From NCBI RefSeq assembly GCF_009828585.1, contig NZ_WSRZ01000003.1, positions 124,001 to 188,000 on the forward strand: 64,000 nt of DNA. Reading direction: 5' to 3'. The position numbers were made by a program, and so were the translations under genes. Below the pieces are notes generated by a model that made no database searches, was not told where the DNA came from, and was given only the letters and a program-made list of their open reading frames with translations. This document shows, piece by piece, positions 50,869-60,186 of this stretch (the stretch's first letter is position 1; the number at the start of each line of letters is the position of its first letter). This DNA comes from Shewanella litoralis (lineage in GTDB: Bacteria > Pseudomonadota > Gammaproteobacteria > Enterobacterales > Shewanellaceae).

Positions 50869-53800
50869 ATGCTTAATACGGTTAAAAGCGATGCAAAGTT
50901 CAACACTTACAAGTGGGCAAACCTAACTTCTATTTTACTGCTTATCATTGGCATTTTTACCGCATTTACACTTATGAGCAATACCGAAAAACACAATGCA
51001 GTGTTGCTAAAAAACAGCTTAACTCAACACCTAAACAAAGTCAGTCAAGAGGTGGTCGAACGAGTCAACAAATTTGAATATGGTTTACAGGGCTTACGCG
51101 GAGCAATCAACACTATTGGCCTTGAACACTTTCATTACTCACACAACTTAGCTTACTTTCATAGTCGGGATTACGCCAGAGAATTTCCGGGAGCTCGAGG
51201 CTTTGGCGTAATAAAAATTGTGCCTAAAAAAGACTTAAAGACATTTTTACAACAAGCCAACCTTGAGCGTAGCCAAGAATTCAACATAAAGCAGCTTGGC
51301 GTACCACAAGACCCATTGTTTATTGTGCAATACATTGAGCCGGAACGCCCTAATGTGGAGTCACTCGGACTTGATATAGGCTCGGAAGAAAGCCGCCGCT
51401 TTGCCGCGTTATCATCAGCAATTGCTGGCAGTGTAACGCTCACAGCCCCCATAACCCTGGTGCAAGCAAACAACAAAGTAAACCATGGTTTTTTACTCTT
51501 ACTGCCCATTTTTGCACCACTGAATTCCCCTGCGTTGGCGCCTCCAGAAGTACTTGGTTGGGTCTATGCCCCCTTGCTGATAAATGAAATCCTCGCGACG
51601 TTAACAGAGCAAAGTAACGGCATAAAGCTCGAGATAACCGATATTAGTCCAACAAATAATGTGCAATTTTTCACATCAGTCCCCAGCACTGCGGCGCCAA
51701 CAACCACTGATAATCAGCATACTCACCAACAGCAAATACAAATATATGGCCGTCAGTGGCAAGTCAAATTTACCCCTTCGACACAATGGATAAGCAATCT
51801 CCATTTAGCCGACCCGCAACGTATACTGTTTATTACGCTGCTCGCCACATTATTATTAATTGTGGTACTCCACAGTTTATTACGCTTTATCACCCGACGA
51901 ATGGACAATATTAGGCAAAAAATATCTTTGTCTTCTTTTATCGATAACTCATCGGAGTGTTTAATCGGGGTAGACAGCAGTTTTGCGATGTTAAATTGGA
52001 ATGACTCTGCAGCAACGATGTTTAGTCTCAGTAATGCCTCTTATAAAAAACCCATCATCCATTACTTAAGCGAGAGTATTTCACCCGATACCCTAATAGG
52101 CTATTTTAAAAAAGTCGCCCGAGGAGAACGTGTCACTAAAATAGAGTTGACTTACCAACCCAATAACACAATAGAATCTCGTTACCTGGTACTAGACATA
52201 ACGCCACTGTTGAAAGATCAGCACTTTTTAGGGGCAAGTTTTACCATCAATGACGTATCTGATTTCAAATTATTGCAACGTCAATTACAGCAACACAATA
52301 GTGAACTAAAAAACCAAGTAGATGAAAATACGCTAGAAATTGAACAGGCAACGTTATTCCAACAAAACATACTAAACAGCAGTAAAGTGGTTGTTATCGC
52401 CACCGACGCTACAGGGTTAATTTCCTTTTTTAGCCGTGGCGCAGAACAGAGCCTTCGCTTTGATCACGATGACATGGTTGGTACTCATAATTTTACTGCG
52501 CTGATAGAAAATGTCGAGATACTCAATGTTGCCCATAACGACACAAGAGAACCCGAGGTTATCCTTCAAGACAGTCAAACAATATTCAGTTTTTTACATC
52601 AGTACTTGCAACAGCAAGATCATCTCTTATTACAATGCAATATCAAGCAAAAGTATGGCGATTATAAGCAGGTATACTTACATGTATCAGCAATGAAACT
52701 TCGTACATTAGGCACGACCGGGTTTGTATTTGTGGTAGAGGACTTAACTGAAAAGAATGCCATATTAAAGACACTGCATTTAATAAGCAGTGCGGTCGAT
52801 TTCTCGCAACACATCTTATTGTGGGTCAATAAAGACGGTTATATTGTTCATAGCAATAAACATGCACAGCAAGTTTTAGGGTATGGCAGTAAAGACATAC
52901 AAAGCAAAAATATCGACAGCATACTCGTGCACAACAGCGAGCAAACATGGCAAGATTTAAAGCTCAGTTTACTTGATGGGAATAATAACGAAATTGGCTA
53001 CCAAATTCATACTCTCAATAACCCATCCCTGTCTGTGCGAATATCTGCGTCACTGATCACCATTGATGAAGTTGAATTTACCTTTATTGAAGCAAAACAC
53101 ATCGAGGAAAAGCATTATAATCGTCCTGCGATGAACGCAGCAGCTAAAGAGTTAAGCACTGAACACACCTTACCGATAAAACCAATCGACCAATCCTACA
53201 CTTCAGTCACGCGTGATGACAATATTGCTCCCCCTAACAATGATCATTCTGCAGGGGTAATAACCAGCAGTATTGAAGCCTACTGTGAGCAGCAAAATAT
53301 CGACTATCAAGGTGCATTATCACGCCTTAGTCATAATAAAACGGTTTACCAAAAAGCACTCGAACTGTTTATGGAGGATTTATCTCAATACACTGCATTA
53401 GATATATTATCGACAAACGCTAATGCTGAATTCAAAATGATGTTTCATACCCTTAAAAGTTCATCTGCAACATTGGGGTTCACGGCTCTCTCTCACTTTG
53501 CTAAAAAACAGGAAGCAGAGATAAAAAACAACGAGAATTACGATTTAGCACAAGGTTATACCGCCCTTGTCGAGCAAATAAACCTCGTATTACCTATCGC
53601 ACAAAGCTTATTCAATCAACTGCAAGGCGCAGTTCCCGCAGCAAGCGAGCCAACTAGGCAGCAATCGACAGCCATTAACGACGAGGTGCTGCTATTGTTT
53701 ACCACTTTACAAGGAGAAATTGACACCTTTAATATGAACGCAACCAACACCTTTGACAATATTTCCCATATTCTTCAGGTTATTGAACCAAATGATCACG

Positions 53801-53907
53801 AATTATTAGCGCACTTAGTCAAAAATCTTAAATTCGAACAAGCGCAAGAGATCCTCAAAAATATTCAGCCTAAGATACTGCAAAAGTATCACTCAGACTC
53901 ATATTGA
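50869..53907 (+). CDS. Membrane CHASE-PAS protein with C-terminal HPt domain and no kinase domain
   Basis: 1012 residues. A transmembrane helix near 20-38 and another near 320-340 (ILFITLLATLLLIVVLHSLL) flank a CHASE periplasmic sensor. Cytoplasmic PAS domains lie near 365-470, 510-620 and 640-750, with a coiled coil. The C-terminus has an HPt domain with His860 in FHTLKSSSATLGF. No HisKA, HATPase or receiver is seen. It could accept phosphate from the receiver of the nearby hybrid kinase and pass it to the response regulator. Start ATG 50869 is seven bases after an AGG; a TTG-started extension of 28 residues is less likely. A large sensor ending in HPt without a kinase is unusual. Confidence 0.82.
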   Translation: MLNTVKSDAKFNTYKWANLTSILLLIIGIFTAFTLMSNTEKHNAVLLKNSLTQHLNKVSQEVVERVNKFEYGLQGLRGAINTIGLEHFHYSHNLAYFHSRDYAREFPGARGFGVIKIVPKKDLKTFLQQANLERSQEFNIKQLGVPQDPLFIVQYIEPERPNVESLGLDIGSEESRRFAALSSAIAGSVTLTAPITLVQANNKVNHGFLLLLPIFAPLNSPALAPPEVLGWVYAPLLINEILATLTEQSNGIKLEITDISPTNNVQFFTSVPSTAAPTTTDNQHTHQQQIQIYGRQWQVKFTPSTQWISNLHLADPQRILFITLLATLLLIVVLHSLLRFITRRMDNIRQKISLSSFIDNSSECLIGVDSSFAMLNWNDSAATMFSLSNASYKKPIIHYLSESISPDTLIGYFKKVARGERVTKIELTYQPNNTIESRYLVLDITPLLKDQHFLGASFTINDVSDFKLLQRQLQQHNSELKNQVDENTLEIEQATLFQQNILNSSKVVVIATDATGLISFFSRGAEQSLRFDHDDMVGTHNFTALIENVEILNVAHNDTREPEVILQDSQTIFSFLHQYLQQQDHLLLQCNIKQKYGDYKQVYLHVSAMKLRTLGTTGFVFVVEDLTEKNAILKTLHLISSAVDFSQHILLWVNKDGYIVHSNKHAQQVLGYGSKDIQSKNIDSILVHNSEQTWQDLKLSLLDGNNNEIGYQIHTLNNPSLSVRISASLITIDEVEFTFIEAKHIEEKHYNRPAMNAAAKELSTEHTLPIKPIDQSYTSVTRDDNIAPPNNDHSAGVITSSIEAYCEQQNIDYQGALSRLSHNKTVYQKALELFMEDLSQYTALDILSTNANAEFKMMFHTLKSSSATLGFTALSHFAKKQEAEIKNNENYDLAQGYTALVEQINLVLPIAQSLFNQLQGAVPAASEPTRQQSTAINDEVLLLFTTLQGEIDTFNMNATNTFDNISHILQVIEPNDHELLAHLVKNLKFEQAQEILKNIQPKILQKYHSDSY

Positions 53908-54109
53908 TAGCGCTGCCATTTTAGGTTTTTAATGCGCGCCTAGGCTTACACAACTAAAAAGTTGTATAAAACTATAGCCCACTAATACTTAGGGATTAGT
54001 GCTGGGGTTTGATTTTATTAAATAAAGACGAAATAACACAAATATATACCAACAAAAATTGTTAACATTACTACACTTAATCATACCCCATACTGATTGA
54101 AAGTAATTA

Positions 54110-55117
54110 ATGACAGCAGCGTTTAAAAAGTGTGTTTTTACCATCATCAACATTAGCCTCTTATGTTGTATTATTAGCTGTGATTTTTCAGCTAAATCAA
54201 CATCGCTAAAGGCTACATCAAAAGAACCTATTACTATTGCCGTATCGAATACACCATTATCAGCCCCCTTTTTTATTGCAGAGAAAATGGGCTTTTTTGC
54301 CGATAATAATCTCAATGTGGAACTTGTCAGGCTTGATGGTGGAGTTAAGTGTTTTAATGCCTTAATTAATCAACAAGTTGATTTTGCAACTGCTTCTGAA
54401 ACCGTTGTGATGTTCAATAGTTTTGAGCGAACTGATTTTTCGGTAATAGCCAGCTTTGTTGAATCAGACAATGACGTTAAATTACTCAGCTTAACGCCAG
54501 ATAAATATCGACAACTTAACCATATCGCTAATGCGCGCATTGGTATTGTTAAAGGCAGTGCCAGTGAGTTTTTTTTAGACAGCTTGCTCATTATGTATAA
54601 TAAAGCTCACTTACCTATCGAACGTATATATTTACCCCAAGATCAACTCATACCGGCATTACTCAATAATAAAGTAGACATCATTTCGGCTTGGGAGCCG
54701 CTCGGCTATATGTTGTCCGAACATATTTCGCAAAAACCTGAAATTATTAATAGCCGTGGTTTATATCATCTGTCATTTAATTTAATCGGCCTTAAAAATA
54801 CCAGTGTTAATAAAAATCGTAAACTTGCACTGCTTAAAGCTATAAATGATGCCACGGTTTATATTCACACTCACCCCAAACAAGCCCAAATGATCCTCAG
54901 CCAAGCATTAAATATTACGCCATCACAACTCCAATACTCATGGGACGACTATACTTTTAGATTATCACTCAGTAACGCACTGTTTTCTAACATTCAAACC
55001 CAAAGCCAGTGGGCTATTGATACCCAATTAGTGCCTAAAGAAAATCAAGTCGATTTCAGACAAGTATTTGACCGGCAACTACTTGAAACCTTTAATAACC
55101 AAGAGGCCGGCTGGTAA
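54110..55117 (+). CDS. Predicted inner-membrane lipoprotein, NMT1/SsuA-type solute-binding protein
   Basis: 335 residues. A signal peptide with a lipobox IISC at residues 21-24; Cys24 is followed by Asp, the known signal for staying in the inner membrane. The mature part is a periplasmic binding-protein fold of the NMT1/SsuA group: ITIAVSNTPLSAPFFIAEKM, GGVKCFNALINQQVDFATAS and NKVDIISAWEPLGYML. Relatives bind thiamine precursors, sulfonates, nitrate or similar small molecules; the ligand here is unknown. No permease or ATPase gene is adjacent. It is three bases before a diguanylate cyclase gene, which suggests a sensing rather than an uptake role. Confidence 0.85.
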   Translation: MTAAFKKCVFTIINISLLCCIISCDFSAKSTSLKATSKEPITIAVSNTPLSAPFFIAEKMGFFADNNLNVELVRLDGGVKCFNALINQQVDFATASETVVMFNSFERTDFSVIASFVESDNDVKLLSLTPDKYRQLNHIANARIGIVKGSASEFFLDSLLIMYNKAHLPIERIYLPQDQLIPALLNNKVDIISAWEPLGYMLSEHISQKPEIINSRGLYHLSFNLIGLKNTSVNKNRKLALLKAINDATVYIHTHPKQAQMILSQALNITPSQLQYSWDDYTFRLSLSNALFSNIQTQSQWAIDTQLVPKENQVDFRQVFDRQLLETFNNQEAGW

Positions 55118-55120
55118 GTT

Positions 55121-56449
55121 ATGATGCTATCAAAGCGCCTAAAATTGACCGCCATACTGTGCTCAATATTGACATTGATTGTCGGGTTATCGCTTATTCA
55201 AGTGCATAATTATCAACAACAAATTTATCGTCAACTCAATTACTCAATGCAGCTACAACTCAGTATAGACAGCTTGCGCAGCCAATTATGGTTATATCAA
55301 GAATATACAGATAAACAAGGGCTTGTTGAACTCAATAACCGCCAGGCAGAATTAGCGGAAAAGCTATCGCAAGATATCGATTGGGATGTGCAACAAAAAA
55401 TCATCATCCAAAACCTTAATAGACTTAACACCAACGTCAGAGCACTAATCAACACTCAAAACAGTCATCACGATACCGATGTTGATGATAATGTTACATT
55501 GACGGCTGAGCGCCTATTTAAAGCTAAATACAGCATGGTTATTGAAGAAATGACCGAAGAAATGTTTAATCTGCATCAGCTATCGATTAAACACGCAAAA
55601 AGTAAACAGCAAACGTTATTATGGTTGGTTGGGCTAGTATTATTAGTACTCACAACATTAATCACCGTATGGTCGTTTATGACCTTAGTCCGTTTTCGAC
55701 AAGGTTTATATTCATTAAATCAAGGCATGCAAGCGCTTGCCTCTGGTGATTTAACCAGTCGAATTGTATTTAGTGACGACGATGAGCTGTCAGCATTGGC
55801 GAGTAATTTTAATAATATGAAGCACTCGCTAACTCAAATTACGGTCAAAAAAGACAGCCTTAAACAAGAAGTCGACCGGCAAACACATAAATTGATTGAA
55901 CAGCAAGACAGGCTTATTTTTCTGGCTGAGCATGATGAGTTAACCGGTATCTATAATCGCCGCGCTTTTATTAAAAAAATCGACAGTGCCATTGCTAGGG
56001 ATTTGCGTTCCGACGATCAAGCAGCATTACTGTTTATCGATTTAAATAAATTTAAACAAATCAATGACACGTTAGGTCACAGCATAGGGGATGAGGTTAT
56101 TGTCACCCTCGCTCAACGGTTATTAGGAAATCTTAGAGCGACGGATATTGTAGGCCGACTCGGCGGTGATGAGTTTGTTGTGTGGCTAGACTTAATTGCT
56201 GAACCAATTGATATCGACCAAAAATTAACTCAGCTTTTAAATATCATCAAACAACCGATTAACATTGGACCTCACACCCTAGAAGTAGGTGCCAGTATCG
56301 GTGTTAGCATTCTCCCTAAACATGGGTTGAGTAGCAGAGAGTTAATCAGCGCTGCCGACACCGCCATGTACCAAGCCAAAGCAGACAACAGCATAGAATA
56401 TTGTTACTACGCCGGCGATCATGGCATATCAACCTTAGCGAGCTCGTAA
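55121..56449 (+). CDS. Membrane diguanylate cyclase with HAMP and GGDEF domains
   Basis: 442 residues. Transmembrane helices near 8-27 and 165-190 flank a small helical periplasmic domain; HAMP (about 190-245) and coiled coil lead to GGDEF (about 270-435). The site GGDEF at 348-352 is intact and the I-site RATD lies five residues upstream. It forms a two-gene unit with the upstream solute-binding lipoprotein, three bases away. This recalls the NspS-MbaA polyamine sensor of Vibrio, where a binding protein controls a c-di-GMP enzyme. Its 3' end overlaps the convergent DUF6515 gene by 31 bases. Confidence 0.9.
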   Translation: MMLSKRLKLTAILCSILTLIVGLSLIQVHNYQQQIYRQLNYSMQLQLSIDSLRSQLWLYQEYTDKQGLVELNNRQAELAEKLSQDIDWDVQQKIIIQNLNRLNTNVRALINTQNSHHDTDVDDNVTLTAERLFKAKYSMVIEEMTEEMFNLHQLSIKHAKSKQQTLLWLVGLVLLVLTTLITVWSFMTLVRFRQGLYSLNQGMQALASGDLTSRIVFSDDDELSALASNFNNMKHSLTQITVKKDSLKQEVDRQTHKLIEQQDRLIFLAEHDELTGIYNRRAFIKKIDSAIARDLRSDDQAALLFIDLNKFKQINDTLGHSIGDEVIVTLAQRLLGNLRATDIVGRLGGDEFVVWLDLIAEPIDIDQKLTQLLNIIKQPINIGPHTLEVGASIGVSILPKHGLSSRELISAADTAMYQAKADNSIEYCYYAGDHGISTLASS

Positions 56450-57036
56450 GTTTGCGTATTCCAGTCAAAATAATACTCCACCCCTTGCCACTCATACACA
56501 GTGCCGCTCTCACGTTGAATGACTTTGGCATTCTCGGGTAAACTGCGTAACCCTTTATTGACCTGAGTTGCTGTCGTTAATTGTTGCGGTGTAGATACAC
56601 GAGTAGGCACAATCACAGGCTCATCTATAACCCGGTAACGAGTTGTTGGCGCAACACTCACACTGGAGTATGGATAAAAGGTCTGATTTTGTCGGCGATA
56701 GTCATAGCGTGAGTTAACATCATACGGCCAACTCACACCAAAAGTTGGGCCCCAACCACTGTTAATACCCCAGCCGCTGTGAACTCCCAAACCATGACTC
56801 CATCCCCAGGCATGACTTAACCCTAAACCTAAGCCCAAACGCCAGGGATCACGATGGCGAGAATGGTACTGTGAATGGCGTCGTCCGTCATGTTGGTTAC
56901 CCACCGAATGTGACTCGCGATTCAGTCTATCATTATCGAGTGGTGCTTTAGCATGAGCAGGTACAAATACGCTAGTTAATAAACAAGCACTTACCGCTAC
57001 AACACTCAGCAATAATGGGGATTTAATTTTTTGCAT
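56419..57036 (-). CDS. DUF6515-like secreted protein
   Basis: 205 residues. A signal peptide (LLLSVVAVSACLLTSVFVPAHA), a His/Arg/Gly/Trp-rich low-complexity middle (HSQYHSRHRDPWRLGLGLGL; HSGWGINSGWGP), and a short C-terminal domain with SLPENAKVIQRESGTVYEWQ and EYYFDWNTQTYEL, similar to DUF6515. Function unknown; an envelope protein is likely. The 3' end overlaps that of the diguanylate cyclase gene. It is divergent from ubiD. Confidence 0.7.
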   Translation of the reverse strand: MQKIKSPLLLSVVAVSACLLTSVFVPAHAKAPLDNDRLNRESHSVGNQHDGRRHSQYHSRHRDPWRLGLGLGLSHAWGWSHGLGVHSGWGINSGWGPTFGVSWPYDVNSRYDYRRQNQTFYPYSSVSVAPTTRYRVIDEPVIVPTRVSTPQQLTTATQVNKGLRSLPENAKVIQRESGTVYEWQGVEYYFDWNTQTYELAKVDMP

Positions 57037-57112
57037 GGGTCACCTCAACGTCGTCATCGACACAGTTCATTTTACGCTAAGTCGAGATAAAGTCGATATC
57101 CTCCATTTTGGC

Positions 57113-57141
57113 TTAACCCTAAATTAGAAAAATGCTATAGT
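57113..57141 (+). promoter_or_regulatory. Likely sigma-70 promoter of ubiD
   Basis: TTAACC and TATAGT with a 17-base spacer ending in TGC (extended -10 like). The leader to the ubiD ATG would be about 30 bases. Confidence 0.55.
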
Positions 57142-57177
57142 GCGCGCCATATTGGATTTGATATTCAGGCGGTAAAC

Positions 57178-58659
57178 ATGAGTTTTAAGGACTTACGCAG
57201 CTTCATCGATCATTTAGAAGCAAATGGCGAGCTAAAACGTATTAGCTACCCTGTTGACCCTTATTTAGAAATGACTGAGATTGCTGATCGCGTTTTACGA
57301 TCAGGTGGTCCCGCACTGCTTTTTGAAAATCCTAAAAATCACACCATGCCAGTATTGGTAAACTTATTTGGTACCCCAAAACGCGTTGCCATGGCATTGG
57401 GCAAAGACGATCCATTGGCACTGCGTGAAGTAGGCGAACTGCTGGCCTTTTTAAAAGAGCCAGAACCACCAAGCGGCTTTAAAGATGCAATTGCTAAAAT
57501 CCCTATGTTTAAGCAAGCGCTCAACATGCCGCCTAAAACAGTGCGCAATCCCCCTTGCCAGCAAGTGGTTAAAACCGGTGATGAAGTCGACCTCACCGCT
57601 TTACCTATTCAACATTGTTGGCCAGGCGATGTTGCACCATTGGTCACCTGGGGCTTAACCATTACCAAAGGCCCACGCCAAAAACGCCAAAATTTGGGGA
57701 TTTATCGTCAGCAGCTTTTAGGCAAAAATAAGCTCATTATGCGCTGGTTAGATCACCGTGGTGGCGCGTTAGACTTTAAAGACTTTAAACAACAACACCC
57801 TGGCGAACGTTACCCTGTAGTAGTCGCTCTGGGCAGCGATCCTGTGACCATCTTAGGCGCAGTAACGCCTGTACCAGACTCAATGAGCGAATACGCCTTT
57901 GCCGGTTTATTGCGCGGTGAGCGCACCGAAGTCTGCAAAGCTATTAGCTGTGATTTAGAAGTGCCTGCCACCAGCGAAATTATTCTTGAAGGCTATATTG
58001 ACCCAGACGAAACAGCGGAAGAAGGCCCGTATGGCGATCACACAGGTTATTATAACGAAACCGACTCGTTTCCTGTCTTTACCGTCACTCATATCACTCA
58101 CCGTAAAGATGCCATTTATCACAGCACCTATACCGGTCGTCCACCTGATGAACCAGCCATGTTGGGCGTGGCATTAAACGAAGTATTTGTGCCTATTTTG
58201 CGTAAGCAATACCCTGAAATTGTCGACTTTTACTTACCGCCAGAAGGCTGTTCGTATCGTATGGCAGTAATATCGATTCGCAAACAATACCCAGGGCATG
58301 CTAAACGGGTCATGATGGGCGCGTGGTCTTTCTTACGCCAATTTATGTACACTAAGTTCATTGTTATTGTTGATGAGGACGTCAATTGTCGTGATTGGCA
58401 AGATGTGATTTGGGCCATTACAACCCGTATGGATCCGACACGCGACACCATGCTAGTCGATAATACCCCCATCGATTATCTCGATTTTGCCTCTCCGGTA
58501 GCAGGGTTAGGCTCAAAAATGGGTTTAGATGCAACAAACAAATGGCCAGGTGAAACCACCCGAGAATGGGGTACGCCAATTGTGATGGACCCAGAGGTCA
58601 AACAAAAAGTTGACCAAATTTGGGATGATCTTGGTATTGATGAAAGACCTACGCTGTAA
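57178..58659 (+). CDS. ubiD: 4-hydroxy-3-polyprenylbenzoate decarboxylase UbiD
   Basis: 493 residues, the usual length. UbiD uses prenylated FMN (made by UbiX) to decarboxylate the ubiquinone precursor. N-terminal [20 protein letters not shown], the middle [16 protein letters not shown] and the later [13 protein letters not shown] are characteristic. It is next to fre, which was once thought to act in the same step; this pairing is common. Confidence 0.96.
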   Translation: MSFKDLRSFIDHLEANGELKRISYPVDPYLEMTEIADRVLRSGGPALLFENPKNHTMPVLVNLFGTPKRVAMALGKDDPLALREVGELLAFLKEPEPPSGFKDAIAKIPMFKQALNMPPKTVRNPPCQQVVKTGDEVDLTALPIQHCWPGDVAPLVTWGLTITKGPRQKRQNLGIYRQQLLGKNKLIMRWLDHRGGALDFKDFKQQHPGERYPVVVALGSDPVTILGAVTPVPDSMSEYAFAGLLRGERTEVCKAISCDLEVPATSEIILEGYIDPDETAEEGPYGDHTGYYNETDSFPVFTVTHITHRKDAIYHSTYTGRPPDEPAMLGVALNEVFVPILRKQYPEIVDFYLPPEGCSYRMAVISIRKQYPGHAKRVMMGAWSFLRQFMYTKFIVIVDEDVNCRDWQDVIWAITTRMDPTRDTMLVDNTPIDYLDFASPVAGLGSKMGLDATNKWPGETTREWGTPIVMDPEVKQKVDQIWDDLGIDERPTL

Positions 58660-58741
58660 CCAGAGTGATCCAATTAGGATGCTATTGGCTATAAATAATT
58701 GAATGACTGATAAAAAGTAAAAAGGCCTTAAAGGACGTTAG

Positions 58742-59440
58742 ATGAAAACCATTCGTTGTCAGATTGAAAAAGTCACCCCGTTTAATGACGCTGTTTATCA
58801 AGTGTTGCTAAAACCAGAAACCGCCTTCGATTTCAAGGCTGGTCAATACTTGTGTGTAGTCATGGGCGAAAAAGACAAACGTCCTTTTTCTATCGCTTCT
58901 GCGCCTAATGCTGCGTTAATCGAATTACATATTGGTGCCGCGGTCAGTGAAAGCTACCCAATGCAAGTGGTAGAACGCTTACAAAACGCAACGCATATCG
59001 ACATTGAAGCCCCTGCTGGTGATGCCTATTTGCGTAACGACAGCCATAGACCTCGTATTTTAATTGCTGGCGGCACAGGCTTTTCATACATTAAAAGTAT
59101 TGTTGAGCAACAAATTGCTAACGGCGAAACCATCAACACCAAATTGTATTGGGGTTGCCGTAACGAAGATGCCATGTACTATCAAGACATTGCCCGTCAA
59201 TGGCATGCCGAAAACGAATGGTTAGAATTTATCCCAACCATCGAAGAAGTCAGTGACACCTGGCAAGGTAAACAAGCCAACCTGCTGGAACAAATTAAGC
59301 ATGATTTTATCAGCTTAAACGGTTACGACATCTACATCGCTGGTCGCTTTGATATGGTTGGCGCGGCACGTGAGTTATTCCGCGAACTTGGTGTTGAAGA
59401 AGCCCACTTATACGGCGATGCTTTCGCATTCATTAAGTAA
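58742..59440 (+). CDS. fre: NAD(P)H-flavin reductase Fre
   Basis: 232 residues. FAD-binding-type domain with KRPFSIASAP and an NAD(P)-binding domain with PRILIAGGTGFSYIKSI. Reduces free flavins with NAD(P)H and can supply electrons for iron reduction or ribonucleotide reductase activation. AAGGAC precedes the ATG. It lies 80 bases after ubiD, with a terminator behind it. Confidence 0.94.
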   Translation: MKTIRCQIEKVTPFNDAVYQVLLKPETAFDFKAGQYLCVVMGEKDKRPFSIASAPNAALIELHIGAAVSESYPMQVVERLQNATHIDIEAPAGDAYLRNDSHRPRILIAGGTGFSYIKSIVEQQIANGETINTKLYWGCRNEDAMYYQDIARQWHAENEWLEFIPTIEEVSDTWQGKQANLLEQIKHDFISLNGYDIYIAGRFDMVGAARELFRELGVEEAHLYGDAFAFIK

Positions 59441-59473
59441 GTATTGAGCGTCTGTAACCGCTCATAACGCCTA

Positions 59474-59502
59474 TAAAAACCGGCAAGTTTGTCGGTTTTT
59501 TT
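59474..59502 (+). terminator. Terminator of ubiD-fre
   Basis: Stem AACCGGCAA / TTGTCGGTT (one wobble pair) followed by a T-run. Confidence 0.85.
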
Positions 59503-59552
59503 ATCGCATTCAATTTATTATTTTTAGACATTTTTACGATTAAGGTAGCCCG

Positions 59553-60131
59553 ATGAAACTCAGCCAATTAAGCCAACCTATTTTTGACCACCTATACCGC
59601 GATATCTTTGAGTTTCGCAGCACCTTTGATTTACCCGTTAACGACCCAATAAGCCTAGATGACCAGGCAGACACCCTGCACACCTCATTAATTATTGAAG
59701 AAATGACCGAGTTAGCTGAAGCGGATTCACGGATTGAACAAGCCGATGCAATCGTAGACTCTGTCTATGTATTAATGGGCCGCCTAGTGCACCTAGGCGC
59801 CGCTCTGGTGAGCGATCGCATTGAGGTAAGCTATCTTATCGATTTACTATTAAACGTAGCTAAAAACCGCGAAATCGATTTCATAAAATGCTGGGATGAA
59901 GTTCACTCTAGTAATATGAGTAAAGTGTGCCGCAATGAGCAAGAACTCGATGAAACCATAGCCCATTACGCCCAACAAGGTGTTGAAATCGTTGGCAGCA
60001 AAAAAGGCGAGTTTATCATCGCTAAGTGCGCTAAAGATGTCGATATGGGGGGTAAAGTGGTTCGCCAGGGCAAAGTGCTAAAGTCGGTTTATTATCGCCC
60101 AGCAGACTTAACGAGCCTAGTGCAAAATTAA
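59553..60131 (+). CDS. MazG-like nucleoside triphosphate pyrophosphohydrolase
   Basis: 192 residues. An all-helical NTP pyrophosphohydrolase fold: the metal-binding EExxE in SLIIEEMTELAEAD and ExxD-like residues in QADAIVDSVYVLMG are visible. Members cleave non-canonical or excess NTPs; the substrate is unknown. The second half (GKVLKSVYYRPADL) is common in phage and bacterial MazG-like proteins. Monocistronic between two terminators. Confidence 0.82.
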   Translation: MKLSQLSQPIFDHLYRDIFEFRSTFDLPVNDPISLDDQADTLHTSLIIEEMTELAEADSRIEQADAIVDSVYVLMGRLVHLGAALVSDRIEVSYLIDLLLNVAKNREIDFIKCWDEVHSSNMSKVCRNEQELDETIAHYAQQGVEIVGSKKGEFIIAKCAKDVDMGGKVVRQGKVLKSVYYRPADLTSLVQN

Positions 60132-60144
60132 TAGAACTCATTTA

Positions 60145-60185
60145 CCCCATAAAAAATGCGCTTATAATGCGCATTTTTTATGGGT
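60145..60185. terminator. Bidirectional terminator
   Basis: A 16-bp stem (CCCATAAAAAATGCGC / GCGCATTTTTTATGGG) between convergent genes. Confidence 0.88.
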
Positions 60186-60186
60186 T

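Noticed and set aside
53989-54315. Minus-strand frame overlapping the solute-binding gene start
   Set aside because: It is antisense to the signal peptide region and has no ribosome site.
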